Assembly (NCBI GenBank): GCA_002427735.1
Contig: DIYP01000011.1
Location: 89,446 to 153,445 of the forward strand
Direction of reading: 5' to 3'
Source of the DNA: Flavobacteriales bacterium UBA6051
Lineage (GTDB): Bacteria; Bacteroidota; Bacteroidia; Flavobacteriales_D; Crocinitomicaceae
Length of the DNA: 64,000 nucleotides
The translations under genes and the position numbers were made by a program. The notes beneath the pieces were generated by a model that saw only the letters and a program-made list of their open reading frames with translations, had not been told where the DNA came from and did no database searches. This document shows positions 44,901 to 52,706 of the stretch, in pieces (the first letter of the stretch is position 1; each line of letters opens with the position of its first letter).

Positions 44901-47050
44901 GCTGTATCTGAAATAGTAACGTATGTGGTATCACAGACTACATTTTCCGTATAACCAGTAACAAGGGGGAGTGGAGCATATTCTCCAAGCATGGGGATCA
45001 AGTCAAGGTCAATATCAAGTGCATAGTCAGCCAAAAGATTCTCGTATCCGAAATCTTCACTCCAAATATGATTCAAACCATTTCCTTGACCTTCTGCGGT
45101 AGCAGTGCTTGAGGCTACCAAAACTAGTTCATCTGTAAGTTCACCCGGGAACACCTCAATTCCAACATGGAATGTTGCTGTTGTTGGTGTTACAGCAGGA
45201 AATGGAATCCAGTATTCCTGGAAACTATTCGAACCACTTGCAGGCACACCAAGGGCTGTCGGCGAAATAGCACCGGAACCTCCCAATAATGCTCCCGGTT
45301 GTCCAAATCCATCATCATCATAAACTACCACTTGGAATACCATGTTGTCATTTGCATCACCGAGTTCAGCCAATCCTACGCGGATAGCTCCTACCTGAGT
45401 GACACCAACGTTTGGCGTTATGTATTGCTCGTAAGCTCCTTTCGTTCCTGAAGTAGAAGAATTAGATACATCAGGAACCATCAAAAGATGTTCACCTGCA
45501 GCTATACCACCATAAATGGTTGGAGTAGGAACGGGATTCTCCCAATATAAATCGAGTGTGTCACAATCTCCTGCAGGAGCGACAACTTCGATGTAGTCTA
45601 CTTTTGTTTCTGTATCAGAACCATTAGGGCTATCAACAGTTAATGAAACCGTGTAAAGTCCAACATTCGAATAAGTTACAACTGGTGGAACTTGACCTGT
45701 AAAGGTAGCGTTGGCACCAACACATCCTGCACAAGTAACCGTTCCGCTTGCGCCAACGTCAAATACCCATGTCCAGTTAGTAATAATTGCTTGAGGTGTA
45801 GAAAGATCGGTGAAGTTTACGTTCGCAGGTGCTTGCCAGGTCGTAGGTGTACCTACAAAATCGGCTGTTGGTGGCTGCGCTCCGCACAATCCACCGCCAT
45901 AAGCGACCCATGTGCCAAGGTAAGAGTCAATCATACAATGCATACGTCGTCCTTGCTGATCCGTAAATTGAGAGGAGCAGAAAGAGTAAGACATGTGATT
46001 GTTTACAGGTGCGTTGTTCCAAGGACCTGCGTCACAGGCTCCGTTCGGGTTAGAACTTGTACTACAATTGTATGAATAGGTATCATGTGGATTTGTATCC
46101 GAACACCAGTCTCCTTCACGGTCACCCTCGTCCAGGTATGGCCCACCAAGTGGAGTTGCTGCTCCTGAAGTATTACTTGATCCATTCGCGTTACGCACAC
46201 GTTCGTAACAATTTGAACATTCTGATCTTTCATCAACACCGGCAAATGTATGCTCCAGACCAAAAGTATGCCCCATCTCATGAGCAAGTGTATGTGTACC
46301 TACGTTACAATTACCACGATTTAATACAATTCCACCAGTAGCACTTAATCCTCCCATTGGATCATATGGGAATCTGGCGTATCCACCAGGGCCCATTGAA
46401 CCAACGACATAGATATTCACTACATCGGTAGGTGTAACATTATACGTTGTTTTTAACGAAACTTCTTCAGTATTCTCGTCGTGCGTGTAGTTTACAGCAT
46501 CTTCGTAGAAGTTAGCTGGGTCAGCACAGAAAATAACATTGTGTGCAGCGAAGTCTGCATTCAGTTCGGCCATTAGATCATCAATACGCGTCTGATCGAT
46601 ATTGGAACTTGGACCACCATCCATCATGACGTGCCAAACGAGTTGAATGTACTTTTGCGTTGCGAAGGATGAAACGTCACGATTCGCCGCATTATCACAA
46701 GGTACTGTATATCCACAACTCGCATTTTTCGGACCTCCGGTAATGTACGGTCTTGGTGTGTAACACACACTTGAGATTTGTGGATCAGGTGGAACCATGA
46801 AGTCTACCTCATAGCCATCTACCGAAAGCAATTTCCCGTTTGATGAAAGTGGAATAAGTGAAGTGTCCGGAGGAGTTACTTTATTAGCAACATTTACTGA
46901 TGCGCCTAAAGGTTGAGGGGCGGATGCTTTTTGGGCAAGTGCCTTTACTTTTCCAGGAGAGAGAGCGTTTGCAGGCGATAATTCTGTTTTTTGCGCCGAA
47001 ACGTAGCCAGCGATACCTATTGTCGCAAGCAAAAGTAAGATTCTGTTCAT
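38918..47050 (-). CDS. Giant secreted M43-like metalloprotease/adhesin with 19 SprB-type repeats and T9SS type A domain
   Basis: 2710 residues. Signal peptide to about 19, then a pro-like region. The M43 (pappalysin/cytophagalysin-like) zinc protease domain spans about 130-385, with HTLAHEMGHTFGLEH (about 253-267, HExxHxxGxxH) and the Met-turn MSYSFCSSQFTDQQGRRM. Then come PKD (about 395-490), an unassigned 170-residue domain, further PKD segments, a cleaved-adhesin/gingipain-type domain (about 857-1020: EQFETGWPAGYQRFSND ... WHTVVGAADDWMITSAL), PKD (FTDATTAGDPATSWLWNFGD) and, from about 1125, seventeen very similar SprB-type units plus two diverged ones. The end is a type A sorting domain (NIYPNPNSGQFYVSF ... 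TFSTRMIKR). The catalytic residues are intact, so secreted proteolysis is expected; the repeats probably form a long stalk or sticky filament. Confidence 0.9.
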   Translation of the reverse strand: MNRILLLLATIGIAGYVSAQKTELSPANALSPGKVKALAQKASAPQPLGASVNVANKVTPPDTSLIPLSSNGKLLSVDGYEVDFMVPPDPQISSVCYTPRPYITGGPKNASCGYTVPCDNAANRDVSSFATQKYIQLVWHVMMDGGPSSNIDQTRIDDLMAELNADFAAHNVIFCADPANFYEDAVNYTHDENTEEVSLKTTYNVTPTDVVNIYVVGSMGPGGYARFPYDPMGGLSATGGIVLNRGNCNVGTHTLAHEMGHTFGLEHTFAGVDERSECSNCYERVRNANGSSNTSGAATPLGGPYLDEGDREGDWCSDTNPHDTYSYNCSTSSNPNGACDAGPWNNAPVNNHMSYSFCSSQFTDQQGRRMHCMIDSYLGTWVAYGGGLCGAQPPTADFVGTPTTWQAPANVNFTDLSTPQAIITNWTWVFDVGASGTVTCAGCVGANATFTGQVPPVVTYSNVGLYTVSLTVDSPNGSDTETKVDYIEVVAPAGDCDTLDLYWENPVPTPTIYGGIAAGEHLLMVPDVSNSSTSGTKGAYEQYITPNVGVTQVGAIRVGLAELGDANDNMVFQVVVYDDDGFGQPGALLGGSGAISPTALGVPASGSNSFQEYWIPFPAVTPTTATFHVGIEVFPGELTDELVLVASSTATAEGQGNGLNHIWSEDFGYENLLADYALDIDLDLIPMLGEYAPLPLVTGYTENVVCDTTYVTISDTALYSSVTAWSFTFADGTVINSVTDPMTIDRVYTSPGPDTVTIAVVNDCGRGDTTTWIIPYGFLETPSAEFTAAPANPVCMGDPVTFTADVAGYVDYTWDYGDGTAVTSSGNTEFTTHTYTAPGLYYVELTTTQAGYNAADTFYLEQFETGWPAGYQRFSNDPFTPAPAVNPPWTGTNATAWLNIDADNDGDGEAVSTSWHTVVGAADDWMITSALGVLPANQRLFWDAEALDATFPDGYEVRISNTQLPANAGNYATVLFSTAAENAFITTRSVDLSSYAGQTVYIAFVNNSTDMFLLSIDNIRIGTATTGCSATMLKTDLVEVIDCSVTEPTAVLNAAPSSGCTPLTVTFTDATTAGDPATSWLWNFGDGTFSTAQNPPPHVYTSGSYYVIFEACNAGGCTQDTITIFVGDPATIDNVTTVDPSCAGNDGSITITASGGTGTLQYSIDNGVTFQASNTFTGLGAGNYDIVVEDAIGCQVTSTVTLTASAGPSITAVATTDPTCNGGADGSIVITATGGTAPLQYSIDNGVTFQASNTFNGLGAGTYNIVVEDANNCPVTSTEILTDPVAVVITSVASTDPTCNGDTDGTITITASGGTAPLQYSIDNGVTFQAGNSFTGLGAGTYNIVVEDANGCQVTSTATLTDPPAVNITNVATTDPLCNGGTDGSIVITASGGAAPLQYSIDNGVTFQASNTFNGLGAGTYNIVVEDANGCQSSTTATLTDPPVVSITNVATVDPSCAGNDGTITITASGGTGMIQYSIDNGVTFQASNSFTGLSSATYNIVVEDANGCQTTTTATLNNAGAPTITNVATVDPTCNGGTDGSIVITASGGTAPLQYSIDNGVTFQASNTFNGIGAGTYNIIVEDAGSCQATTTATLNDPPAVVITNVAVTDPLCNGGTGTLDITASGGTGALQYSTDNGVTFQASNSFTGLAAGTYTIVVEDANGCQATTTATITDPAAVVITNISTTDPTCNGLSDGTITVTASGGTGALQYSIDNGGTFQAGNSFTGLNAATYIVVVEDANGCQTTQTVTLNDPTSVVITNITAVDPSCAGNDGTIDITASGGTGALQYSIDNGVTFQAGNSFTGLGSGSYDVVVEDANGCQTTQTVTLSNSAGPSITNVTSTDPTCNGGTDGTITIIASGGTGALQYSMDNGVTFQAGNAFTGIGAGTYDVVVEDANGCQTTQTVTLGEPTAIIIANVAVVDPTCNGGTDGSITITASGGTGTLQYSVDNGVTFQASNVFSGLAAGSYDVVVEDANGCQATTTATVTDPTAVVITNITSTDPLCNAGTDGSITITASGGTGAFQYSIDNGVTFQASNTFNGLAAGTFDVVVEDANGCQTTQTVTLNDPVAVSITNIATTDPSCAANDGSIVITASGGTGALQYSIDNGITFQASNTFNGLAAGTFDVVVEDANGCQTTQTVTLNLTPTPTITNVAVTDAACGNPTGAIDITATGGTGALQYSIDNGVTFQAGNTFNGLTANTYNIVVEDANGCQASTTETINNTASPTIGSVATVDPTCGNANGDITITATGGTGTLQYSIDNGVTFQTNNNFNGLIAGSFTVVVEDAVGCQATQIVTLTDPGAPVIGGVNTTNPSCGNINGTIVITASGGSGGLQYSIDNGVTFQGANNFSGLGAGTYDIVVQDAIGCQVSTTVALVDAGSPSITSVASTDPSCGNNNGTISITATGGTGPYLYSIDNGVTFSVSSNFTGLTAGNYDVVVEDANGCQTTQTVTLNTTAPLTVTIDNVVDILCYGDGNGIVNITVSGGAGPYTYDWSNDGTGDFDDPEDLANGTPGVVSVVVADANGCAVLETATISGPSDLWATATPTSAAFGNDGSIDLMYGGGTPPYTFDWSNDGTGDNDDPDDPTNLAGNTTYTVTVTDANGCTFTLDVFVGSVVSITEMENPMGVNIYPNPNSGQFYVSFEDFDGDVRIDVVDITGRLVYQSYEIVHSDSKVGIDISDMASGAYSINVISNTATFSTRMIKR
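39200..43668 (-). repeat. SprB-type coding repeat array with a four-unit higher-order pattern
   Basis: Seventeen units of about 79 residues (core TASGGTGALQYSIDNGVTFQ, then a GLAAGTYDVVVEDANGCQ block) at 39661-43668, then two diverged units to 39200. Units 1, 5, 9 and 13 share a shortened variant (PSCAGNDG or PSCAANDG for P[TL]CNGGTDG) and are each followed by a distinct linker of the AGPSIT type. The plus-strand marker for this variant falls at 43611, 42666, 41724 and 40779, i.e. spacings of 945, 942 and 945 bp; the short interval has a one-residue deletion in unit 7. Confidence 0.88.
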
Positions 47051-47319
47051 AGCATGTTAGTTTCCAGTTACGAAACAGAAAGGCGGGGAAAATCTATAGA
47101 AATAAGTTGTTGACAGATTTAGTTAGCTTAGCCTTCGTAGTATAGTTTCGCAAAAGTTTTGAGTAAAAATAAGGCATTCGAATTAATATTCAGAGAATTA
47201 TGTTGATAAATACTCAACATTGTGAGAAGAATTTCACTTCGCTGCTTTTAGTCCTTATGCTTTAGTTATTTATAGATATTGGGATTGATGTTTTTCGTGC
47301 GAATGTCTATTTTTAGAAT

Positions 47320-47691
47320 ATGGAAGAAAATTCAGACATTATGACGAGCTTCCATCAGTTATTGGGCAAGGTGTTTTATGCAGCTGCCATGGCGGATGGT
47401 GTGATCAAAGAAGAAGAAGTCTCTCGAATGAATGATTTAATAGTTGCTCAATGGGAACAGGATGCTCAAGTAATTGTTGATTCATTCTATTTATGTGTTA
47501 ATCTCGGATATGACAAGCGGCAGATTTTATCTGAAATTGATGCCAAGAAAAGAGTTGATCCAGAGTTATTCTCTAAGCAAACGATCGAACGAATTGTAAA
47601 GACAGCGTATGACATCGCAAATGCGACTTCAGGGACGAATAAATCAGAAATTGTTTACATCAGTCAACTTCGAAATGCGCTTGAAAAGTAA
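47320..47691 (+). CDS. TerB-like protein
   Basis: 123 residues, all-helical, no signal. The pattern LLGKVFYAAAMADGVIKEEEVSRMNDLI (split here: LLGKVFYAAAMADG, then VIKEEEVSRM) is that of the TerB / DjlA N-terminal-like domain, with the acidic ADG...EEE metal-binding type residues. Such proteins are tied to tellurite resistance and membrane stress, but many stand-alone copies have no known job. A near-consensus -7 box (TATTTTTA, 47308-47315) lies 4 nt before the ATG. No other ter gene is nearby. Confidence 0.7.
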   Translation: MEENSDIMTSFHQLLGKVFYAAAMADGVIKEEEVSRMNDLIVAQWEQDAQVIVDSFYLCVNLGYDKRQILSEIDAKKRVDPELFSKQTIERIVKTAYDIANATSGTNKSEIVYISQLRNALEK

Positions 47692-47693
47692 GC

Positions 47694-48074
47694 TTATATA
47701 TGATCAACTTTTCGTTGAATGTGGTTTTTGTAAAATTCGAAAACAAGACTGAACAATTGAAGAGCTAATATTCCAATATTGATTTCGTAACTGTATTCGG
47801 GGAGGAAGAATAACCCAGATACAATGGATGATAAGACAGCACAACGCAGGAAGTAATTAAAAATGATGAAACCTTTTTTACTTTCCGTAAAGACGTACTT
47901 GGCTGAGAATGAAATCATCAAGAGCAAAGAGAATCCAATGAAATAGAATGTCAGGGTTCGGACAATGGGAATGTAAAGCGAAACGGCAAGTAATAGAACT
48001 CCTGCCAAATTGTACAGGTCGTTTTTAAACCCCTTACTTTCTTGTGTTTCCGGGTGATCTTGATCTTCCATCAT
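47694..48074 (-). CDS. Small integral membrane protein
   Basis: 126 residues with four predicted membrane helices (LYNLAGVLLLAVSLYIPIV; LTFYFIGFSLLLMISFSA; GFIIFNYFLRCAVLSSIVSG; INIGILALQLFSLVF) after a charged N-terminus. No family recognised. Its ATG overlaps the stop of the upstream TfoX-like gene by 4 bp (ATGA), so the two are translationally coupled. Confidence 0.75.
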   Translation of the reverse strand: MMEDQDHPETQESKGFKNDLYNLAGVLLLAVSLYIPIVRTLTFYFIGFSLLLMISFSAKYVFTESKKGFIIFNYFLRCAVLSSIVSGLFFLPEYSYEINIGILALQLFSLVFEFYKNHIQRKVDHI

Positions 48075-48382
48075 TTTCCAGAACAGATGTACTCAGCGGC
48101 ACTATGGGATAATTCTCCCCAAAGTTCTTGGTAGTCAAAAGGAATTTGCACCCATTCTTTCATAGGTCGTCCTTTACCTGAGGGGTCGAAGAGTTGTGCG
48201 CCATCAAGAGCCATCGCTTTTGTATGATTATCTCCCGAGAGTTTAAAAACCATTGCATTCTGAAAAAAACAACAAAAGGCTTTTCCATTTACCTTGTAAC
48301 AAGGTTTGCCGAATAATTTACTCTCTGCAGCATCCTTGACGAGTCGGGCAGCTTCATGATATGCTGTTTCTTCATTCCTCAT
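48071..48382 (-). CDS. TfoX-N-like small protein
   Basis: 103 residues, cytoplasmic. The sequence LFGKPCYKVNGKAFCCFFQN, then AMVFKLSG, ending with a stretch of the form MKEWVQIPFDYQELWGELSH, resembles the TfoX N-terminal domain fold (small protein with a cofactor-free beta sheet that recurs in stand-alone form). Whether it has any part in competence, as the name suggests, is not known. It is followed by the membrane protein with a 4-bp overlap. Confidence 0.6.
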   Translation of the reverse strand: MRNEETAYHEAARLVKDAAESKLFGKPCYKVNGKAFCCFFQNAMVFKLSGDNHTKAMALDGAQLFDPSGKGRPMKEWVQIPFDYQELWGELSHSAAEYICSGK

Positions 48383-48415
48383 GCAATCGAAGATACTAAA
48401 ATAAGTTTCAATGTA

Positions 48416-49465
48416 TTATTCGACCTGTGGCTTGCGACTTCCGGGGCCTGCCATGAGTTCAGATATGGCTCGGGTTTGCGGGAATTGGTCGAGAACAATT
48501 CTGAGAAATACAGTTATTGGAATTGACATGATTAAACCAGGAATCCCCCAAATGTAGCCCCACAACATGAGCATAACCAACACAGTTACTACGTTCACTG
48601 AAAAAGTTCTTCCCATCAAAACTGGCTCTACCAGTCCTCCGAAAACAACTTGAACCCCACTGATTACGAGAATAAATATGGCAAGTGTTCCGGTGGGATC
48701 TAATTCCACCAGAGCGAAGATACTTAGCAGGACAACTGAAATGATTGACCCGATGAACTGAACAAAGTTGATGAGAAAGGCAAACAGTCCCCAAAAAATA
48801 GGGAAGCTTACATCAAACAACAGGCAAGCAAGAAAGAAACCAATTCCAGTAAACAGACTCACCATGAATTTTACTTTGACAAATTTAATAATGTCCTTTT
48901 CGATGCGAACAAATGTTTTTATCGAAGCATGACTGTTTTTGAAAACTGCACGATTCAACACTTTTTCAAGATTGATTGACTCTAATAACAACAGAATTAC
49001 GAAGAAAACAGTCATTAGTGTTGTCGATAGTGCTGAAGAAAGTGAGTTAAAGGTGGAGCCGAAGTTTTCCAAACCGCCATTTGGGAAATAATAATTAATC
49101 ACTTTTTCATTCGGACCTCGTTCTATTCCGAAGAAGTCCTCTAGTCCAAGGATAAGGTCATTGATTTTGGTTTCGGCCTGCATGAAAAAGTCGTTGTCAG
49201 CAGAGAGGATTTCACTACTGGATAGAGCGATTAATTCTCCCGTTATTTTAAGCGAACCAAATATGATTGCAATGACCGTTGTGATAGCAAAGGCTCTATG
49301 AATATTCTTTCTTTTAAACCATCTCATCAGGGGAAGAAACAGCAATGTGATAAACATAGCAGCGATCAGTGGTATGAAAATGAAATCCAGAATTTTCAAA
49401 AGATAAAATACCAGTGGAATGACAATAAATAGAAGAAGTGTATTGGTCGATTTTCTGTCGCTCAT
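48416..49465 (-). CDS. AI-2E family (UPF0118/PerM-type) membrane transporter
   Basis: 349 residues from ATG 49465; a longer reading from 49504 would cover the -7 box. Seven to eight membrane helices: two at the N-terminus (TLLLFIVIPLVFYLLKILDF; IPLIAAMFITLLFLPLMRWF), a soluble region (about 85-150), and a C-terminal group with the family hallmark FLINFVQFIGSIISVVLLSI and the ending GLVEPVLMGRTFSVN...PGLIMSIPITVFLRIVLDQFP. The family exports small molecules or ions; its link to AI-2 holds for few members, so the substrate is open. Confidence 0.9.
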   Translation of the reverse strand: MSDRKSTNTLLLFIVIPLVFYLLKILDFIFIPLIAAMFITLLFLPLMRWFKRKNIHRAFAITTVIAIIFGSLKITGELIALSSSEILSADNDFFMQAETKINDLILGLEDFFGIERGPNEKVINYYFPNGGLENFGSTFNSLSSALSTTLMTVFFVILLLLESINLEKVLNRAVFKNSHASIKTFVRIEKDIIKFVKVKFMVSLFTGIGFFLACLLFDVSFPIFWGLFAFLINFVQFIGSIISVVLLSIFALVELDPTGTLAIFILVISGVQVVFGGLVEPVLMGRTFSVNVVTVLVMLMLWGYIWGIPGLIMSIPITVFLRIVLDQFPQTRAISELMAGPGSRKPQVE

Positions 49466-49501
49466 TGGTAAATCGTGTTTGCTTTGTTGAAACTGGAAAA
49501 G

Positions 49502-49509
49502 CAAAGATA
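49502..49509 (-). promoter_or_regulatory. -7 box (TATCTTTG) of the AI-2E transporter gene
   Basis: Exact TAnnTTTG on the minus strand, 36 nt before ATG 49465; it overlaps the alternative start at 49504. Confidence 0.4.
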
Positions 49510-49551
49510 TTATTTTGAAGCGAAATTAATTCTTGTTGAAATGTGATTGAC

Positions 49552-50274
49552 TTATGGGGCTTTTTTCGTCTTAAAAATTCGGTAATTGTCGTTGTTATCT
49601 TGGAAGATCATCCCATTGAAATCAGAACTATCCGGTGAGGTCCAATGACTTGGTGTTGCGCGCCCTAGAAAAATTGAGTTGCCATCTGAATTCAGGTATA
49701 GTCCAACCGAACCGTCAGGCATAACGGAAAGTGCTGCGCCTTCAGTCCCATTGCCATGATCCAGGCCTAATACAGTGCGTAATTCTCCCTCGACATCCAG
49801 CAAGCCGTACCCGCTACGTTCCAGTCCCTGACTATCGTTGTATACCATTCCTGTTTCGGGTCCAATTCTATTACCAATTATTGGGTCTGGAACCGGGTCT
49901 CCAATGACAATTTTATCCCATCCATTTTCATCAAGAATAACAATGCCGTTTGCGTCATGATTATAGTTTTTGTACCATTTCATGTAGTTGCCTCCCATTC
50001 GTTTTCCCCACGTCAGCTTTATTCTAGAAGTATCCGTGCGAATTCTATTCTCAGCAAACGGAATCGGGGCTCCTATTAGAATTCGCTCGTTACCTTTGTT
50101 ATCTTCTATAATGATTCCTTGTACTCTTATCACTTCCGGAACTTTCGAACCAGTTGGTTGGACAAATGCTGATGAGATCAACGCTATTATTAAAATTAGT
50201 AGAAGAGACACGAGTACTTGATTTCTCACCTTTAGTTTGGTCAGTTCCTTTTTTATTGCATCAATTTCTGACAT
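49552..50274 (-). CDS. Membrane-anchored protein with repeated beta domain, unknown function
   Basis: 240 residues from ATG 50274; the longer frame to 50322 would overlap the upstream gene. A coiled coil (EIDAIKKELTKLKVRN) is followed by one membrane helix (VLVSLLLILIIALISSAFV), leaving about 205 residues outside. These hold repeated strand pairs of the kind IIIEDNKGNERILIGAPIP, IVILDENGWDKIVIGDPVP and MVYNDSQGLERSGYGLLD, a pattern of small beta units with a shared (I/V)xxxDxxGxxR core. No catalytic motif. Last gene of the operon that begins at 53126. Confidence 0.7.
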   Translation of the reverse strand: MSEIDAIKKELTKLKVRNQVLVSLLLILIIALISSAFVQPTGSKVPEVIRVQGIIIEDNKGNERILIGAPIPFAENRIRTDTSRIKLTWGKRMGGNYMKWYKNYNHDANGIVILDENGWDKIVIGDPVPDPIIGNRIGPETGMVYNDSQGLERSGYGLLDVEGELRTVLGLDHGNGTEGAALSVMPDGSVGLYLNSDGNSIFLGRATPSHWTSPDSSDFNGMIFQDNNDNYRIFKTKKAP

Positions 50275-50285
50275 TATTTGCTCCG

Positions 50286-50726
50286 TTATCTTGGTGAGAA
50301 GTGGTCCAATAGTATTTTCCATCCCTCTTTAGTTTTAATCCATACTAATGAGAAGATAGAGCGTGCTGTTTGTAGTGTTGCTCCTTGATAAAATGAGATG
50401 TTTGAATACCCACGTTGGAGTACCGTTGAATTGTTGATTACAGTGATTTGGATATTTTCAATCTTCCATTCATGAGCATTTTCAAATTTGCTCCAATAGG
50501 CAAGCAGATCGTCTTTTCCAACTACTTCAACCTTGTTGCCAATCATAGCGGCGCTATCCGAATAAAAGTAGCCAATTTCAGCGTACCTACCCTTGTTAAA
50601 CTGAGCTTCCATTTGCCTATTTACTTCATGTATTTCTCGTATAATCTCCTGAGAAGATTTGACACTTAATTGTGCGAAAGAAAAATGACTTGCAACTAGT
50701 ACGGATATGATTGAAAACAATTTCAT
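50286..50726 (-). CDS. SnoaL/NTF2-like secreted protein (DUF4440-like)
   Basis: 146 residues from ATG 50726, which begins a signal peptide (MKLFSIISVLVASHFSFAQ). The rest is an NTF2-like cone: IHEVNRQMEAQFNKGRYAEIG, FYSDSAAMIGNKVEVVGKDD, LLAYWSKFENAHEWKIENIQ, RSIFSLVWIKTKEGWKILLD. Proteins of this fold bind small hydrophobic ligands or act as isomerases; here the ligand is unknown. Start and preceding stop overlap (ATGA, 50723-50726), so it is coupled to the hydrolase gene. Confidence 0.8.
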   Translation of the reverse strand: MKLFSIISVLVASHFSFAQLSVKSSQEIIREIHEVNRQMEAQFNKGRYAEIGYFYSDSAAMIGNKVEVVGKDDLLAYWSKFENAHEWKIENIQITVINNSTVLQRGYSNISFYQGATLQTARSIFSLVWIKTKEGWKILLDHFSPR

Positions 50727-52228
50727 GGAAGCATGTTGATTGATTTCAACCAGTTGATTTTGTCGTATGAATACCCCGAACAAATTTCATATTCAGGCGT
50801 CATCATTGAATGGTTACCTCGCTCATAAAGTTCTGCCGTAGCATTGAGCTCTTGAGAAATGTTCCCATAAAAATTCTGTAGTGATCGCATTGGGTTTACG
50901 CGTTGGTCATTCTCTCCATACTGCAAAAAGACAGGACTCATCAATAAATGCGCATTTTTCACTACACTATCATCCAACAGGTCTTGCTTATTGGGAGAGA
51001 GTGGAATGACATCGCTTGCCGGAGGTAAAAATGCTCGTCTGTATTTTGACTGCAAGAAACGAATCGTTTCAAAGTGTATTGTATCAATTTTTCCGGCAAT
51101 AATCCCTTGGTAATAATTCTTCCAAATCATGAGTGAAGTAGCAATTTCTTCTTCTGACATTCCCAGATTTCTGCTGTAGTGATTTGTTGCATAAAGCTGT
51201 CCTTCCAAAGAGGTCATAATAGGTGCAGCCGTCGCATTAATAAATGCAACTTCATGTCCAAGATTTATTCCCATCATTAGCGCTAATCGACCGCCTTCAC
51301 TTGGTCCATGCAGTCCAACTTTTTTAGAATCGACCTCTTCATGCGATTGTAGGAATTGGAATAACTGCTGATAGCGAAGTGCCTTTTCTTGAAATGTGTA
51401 GTTCTCAAAACTTTGCCCCTTGGATCTGCCAACGCTTTCTTTATCAAATGTCATCGCGACCATTCCATGTGATGCGAATAAGCGTGCTTCATATTGGAAA
51501 TTTTCAATTTGAGATTGGCCGCCACCACCTGGTAATAATAAACAGGCAGATTTCTTCCCCTTTGTATTTGGTATGAAGATGTTGACAAAGATCGAGTCCT
51601 GATCGATCATTACCCAATCTTCTACAACTTTAAAACTGTGAGATCTTTGAAGCGTGACTGCTTCACCATTTCTGTTCTTAACAATCAATGTTTGAAAGCC
51701 CCCTTTTTCTTCATTCGAAAATACCGTTGTTTCGCCTGAAACACTCCAGAATTGATGTTTTCCAATTGGTTTTAAAGAGACCGTTTGCTCGGTGTATGGG
51801 GACATGAGGTGCAAGTAGCCATTTCTAACATAAGTTATTATTCGATTACCATTCTCATCCTTGAAATTCCCTGAATAATTGGACAGTTTTTGTGGTTCAA
51901 TTGGTGATAACTGTTTCCATAACTTAATTTCTTGATGGAATCCTGTGAACTCAGTGGATAGTTTGATATGGTCATTGCTCACCTCATCAAAGACAAGCTC
52001 CCGATGATTCGACCGGGCGCTCACAGTTACAGAATTCCCTTTCTCGGCCTTTTTATCGAAACCAAATTTCTGTCTGAATTCATAGGGGAAAGAAATATAT
52101 GTGCTATCATTTTTGACCTCCAACTTCATATACTCGTGACCGTGTGTTGTTGTCAGTTCGCCAATGTAGGTTTGAGCGATTGAACTAATCGAACTCAGAA
52201 GGAGTAAAAAACTCAAAATTATTTTCAT
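50723..52228 (-). CDS. Secreted alpha/beta hydrolase (prolyl-oligopeptidase / BAAT-like)
   Basis: 501 residues from ATG 52228, the start of the signal peptide (MKIILSFLLLLSSISSIAQ). Residues about 20-200 are an N-terminal beta domain; residues about 205-501 are an alpha/beta hydrolase with oxyanion motif LLLPGGGGQSQ, nucleophile serine in VGLHGPSEGGRLALMMG (Ser about 310), acid in FLQYGENDQRVNP and base in ERGNHSMM. The layout is that of Bacteroidota hydrolases annotated as BAAT/acyl-CoA-thioester-hydrolase-like; substrate unknown, possibly an ester or peptide outside the inner membrane. Third gene of the five-gene operon. Confidence 0.85.
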   Translation of the reverse strand: MKIILSFLLLLSSISSIAQTYIGELTTTHGHEYMKLEVKNDSTYISFPYEFRQKFGFDKKAEKGNSVTVSARSNHRELVFDEVSNDHIKLSTEFTGFHQEIKLWKQLSPIEPQKLSNYSGNFKDENGNRIITYVRNGYLHLMSPYTEQTVSLKPIGKHQFWSVSGETTVFSNEEKGGFQTLIVKNRNGEAVTLQRSHSFKVVEDWVMIDQDSIFVNIFIPNTKGKKSACLLLPGGGGQSQIENFQYEARLFASHGMVAMTFDKESVGRSKGQSFENYTFQEKALRYQQLFQFLQSHEEVDSKKVGLHGPSEGGRLALMMGINLGHEVAFINATAAPIMTSLEGQLYATNHYSRNLGMSEEEIATSLMIWKNYYQGIIAGKIDTIHFETIRFLQSKYRRAFLPPASDVIPLSPNKQDLLDDSVVKNAHLLMSPVFLQYGENDQRVNPMRSLQNFYGNISQELNATAELYERGNHSMMTPEYEICSGYSYDKINWLKSINMLP

Positions 52229-52253
52229 AAGTATTTTGTTTATGCCCAACTAT

Positions 52254-52697
52254 TTACTCCTTTTCAGGAGAGTTTTTAGTTGGCTTGTATAGCTTAAAGT
52301 AGATAGCTGTCATTATAAATCCACCGATTCCTTGTTCTACAAAATGCCATCCGGTATCCACCAGTGCATAGTTCAGCGAAAAGTCCCATCTTCCATAGAG
52401 GATTAAATAGAGTGGAAGTGTCGCTGCGAGTCCAAAAGTAGCACCAAACATGAATCCGCCTACAAATTGAGGGTTTTCTCCCATGTTAACCATGACAATA
52501 AATGCCATGATAAGGGTTAGGATGAGGTATCCTAAAGCGATGATACCAAGATTGAACTCCTCCGCTGGTCTCAATATTTCGGGAGAGTTTGAAATGTAGA
52601 AATCTTCCAGAATGAGGGCATTCCAGACCCCTCCCAAGGTGAACATAATAATGAACGCTATCACCGTAGCGATTAGAATTGCTTTTATTTTACTCAT
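52254..52697 (-). CDS. Four-helix membrane protein, unknown family
   Basis: 147 residues with four membrane helices (AILIATVIAFIIMFTLGGVW; IIALGYLILTLIMAFIVMV; FVGGFMFGATFGLAATLPLY; GWHFVEQGIGGFIMTAIYF). The last helix group has a GWHxxEQGIGG pattern that I have seen in small uncharacterised membrane proteins, but I give no function. It is between the lumazine-binding-like gene (9 nt) and the hydrolase (25 nt) in one operon. Confidence 0.75.
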   Translation of the reverse strand: MSKIKAILIATVIAFIIMFTLGGVWNALILEDFYISNSPEILRPAEEFNLGIIALGYLILTLIMAFIVMVNMGENPQFVGGFMFGATFGLAATLPLYLILYGRWDFSLNYALVDTGWHFVEQGIGGFIMTAIYFKLYKPTKNSPEKE

Positions 52698-52706
52698 GTT
52701 TTACGT

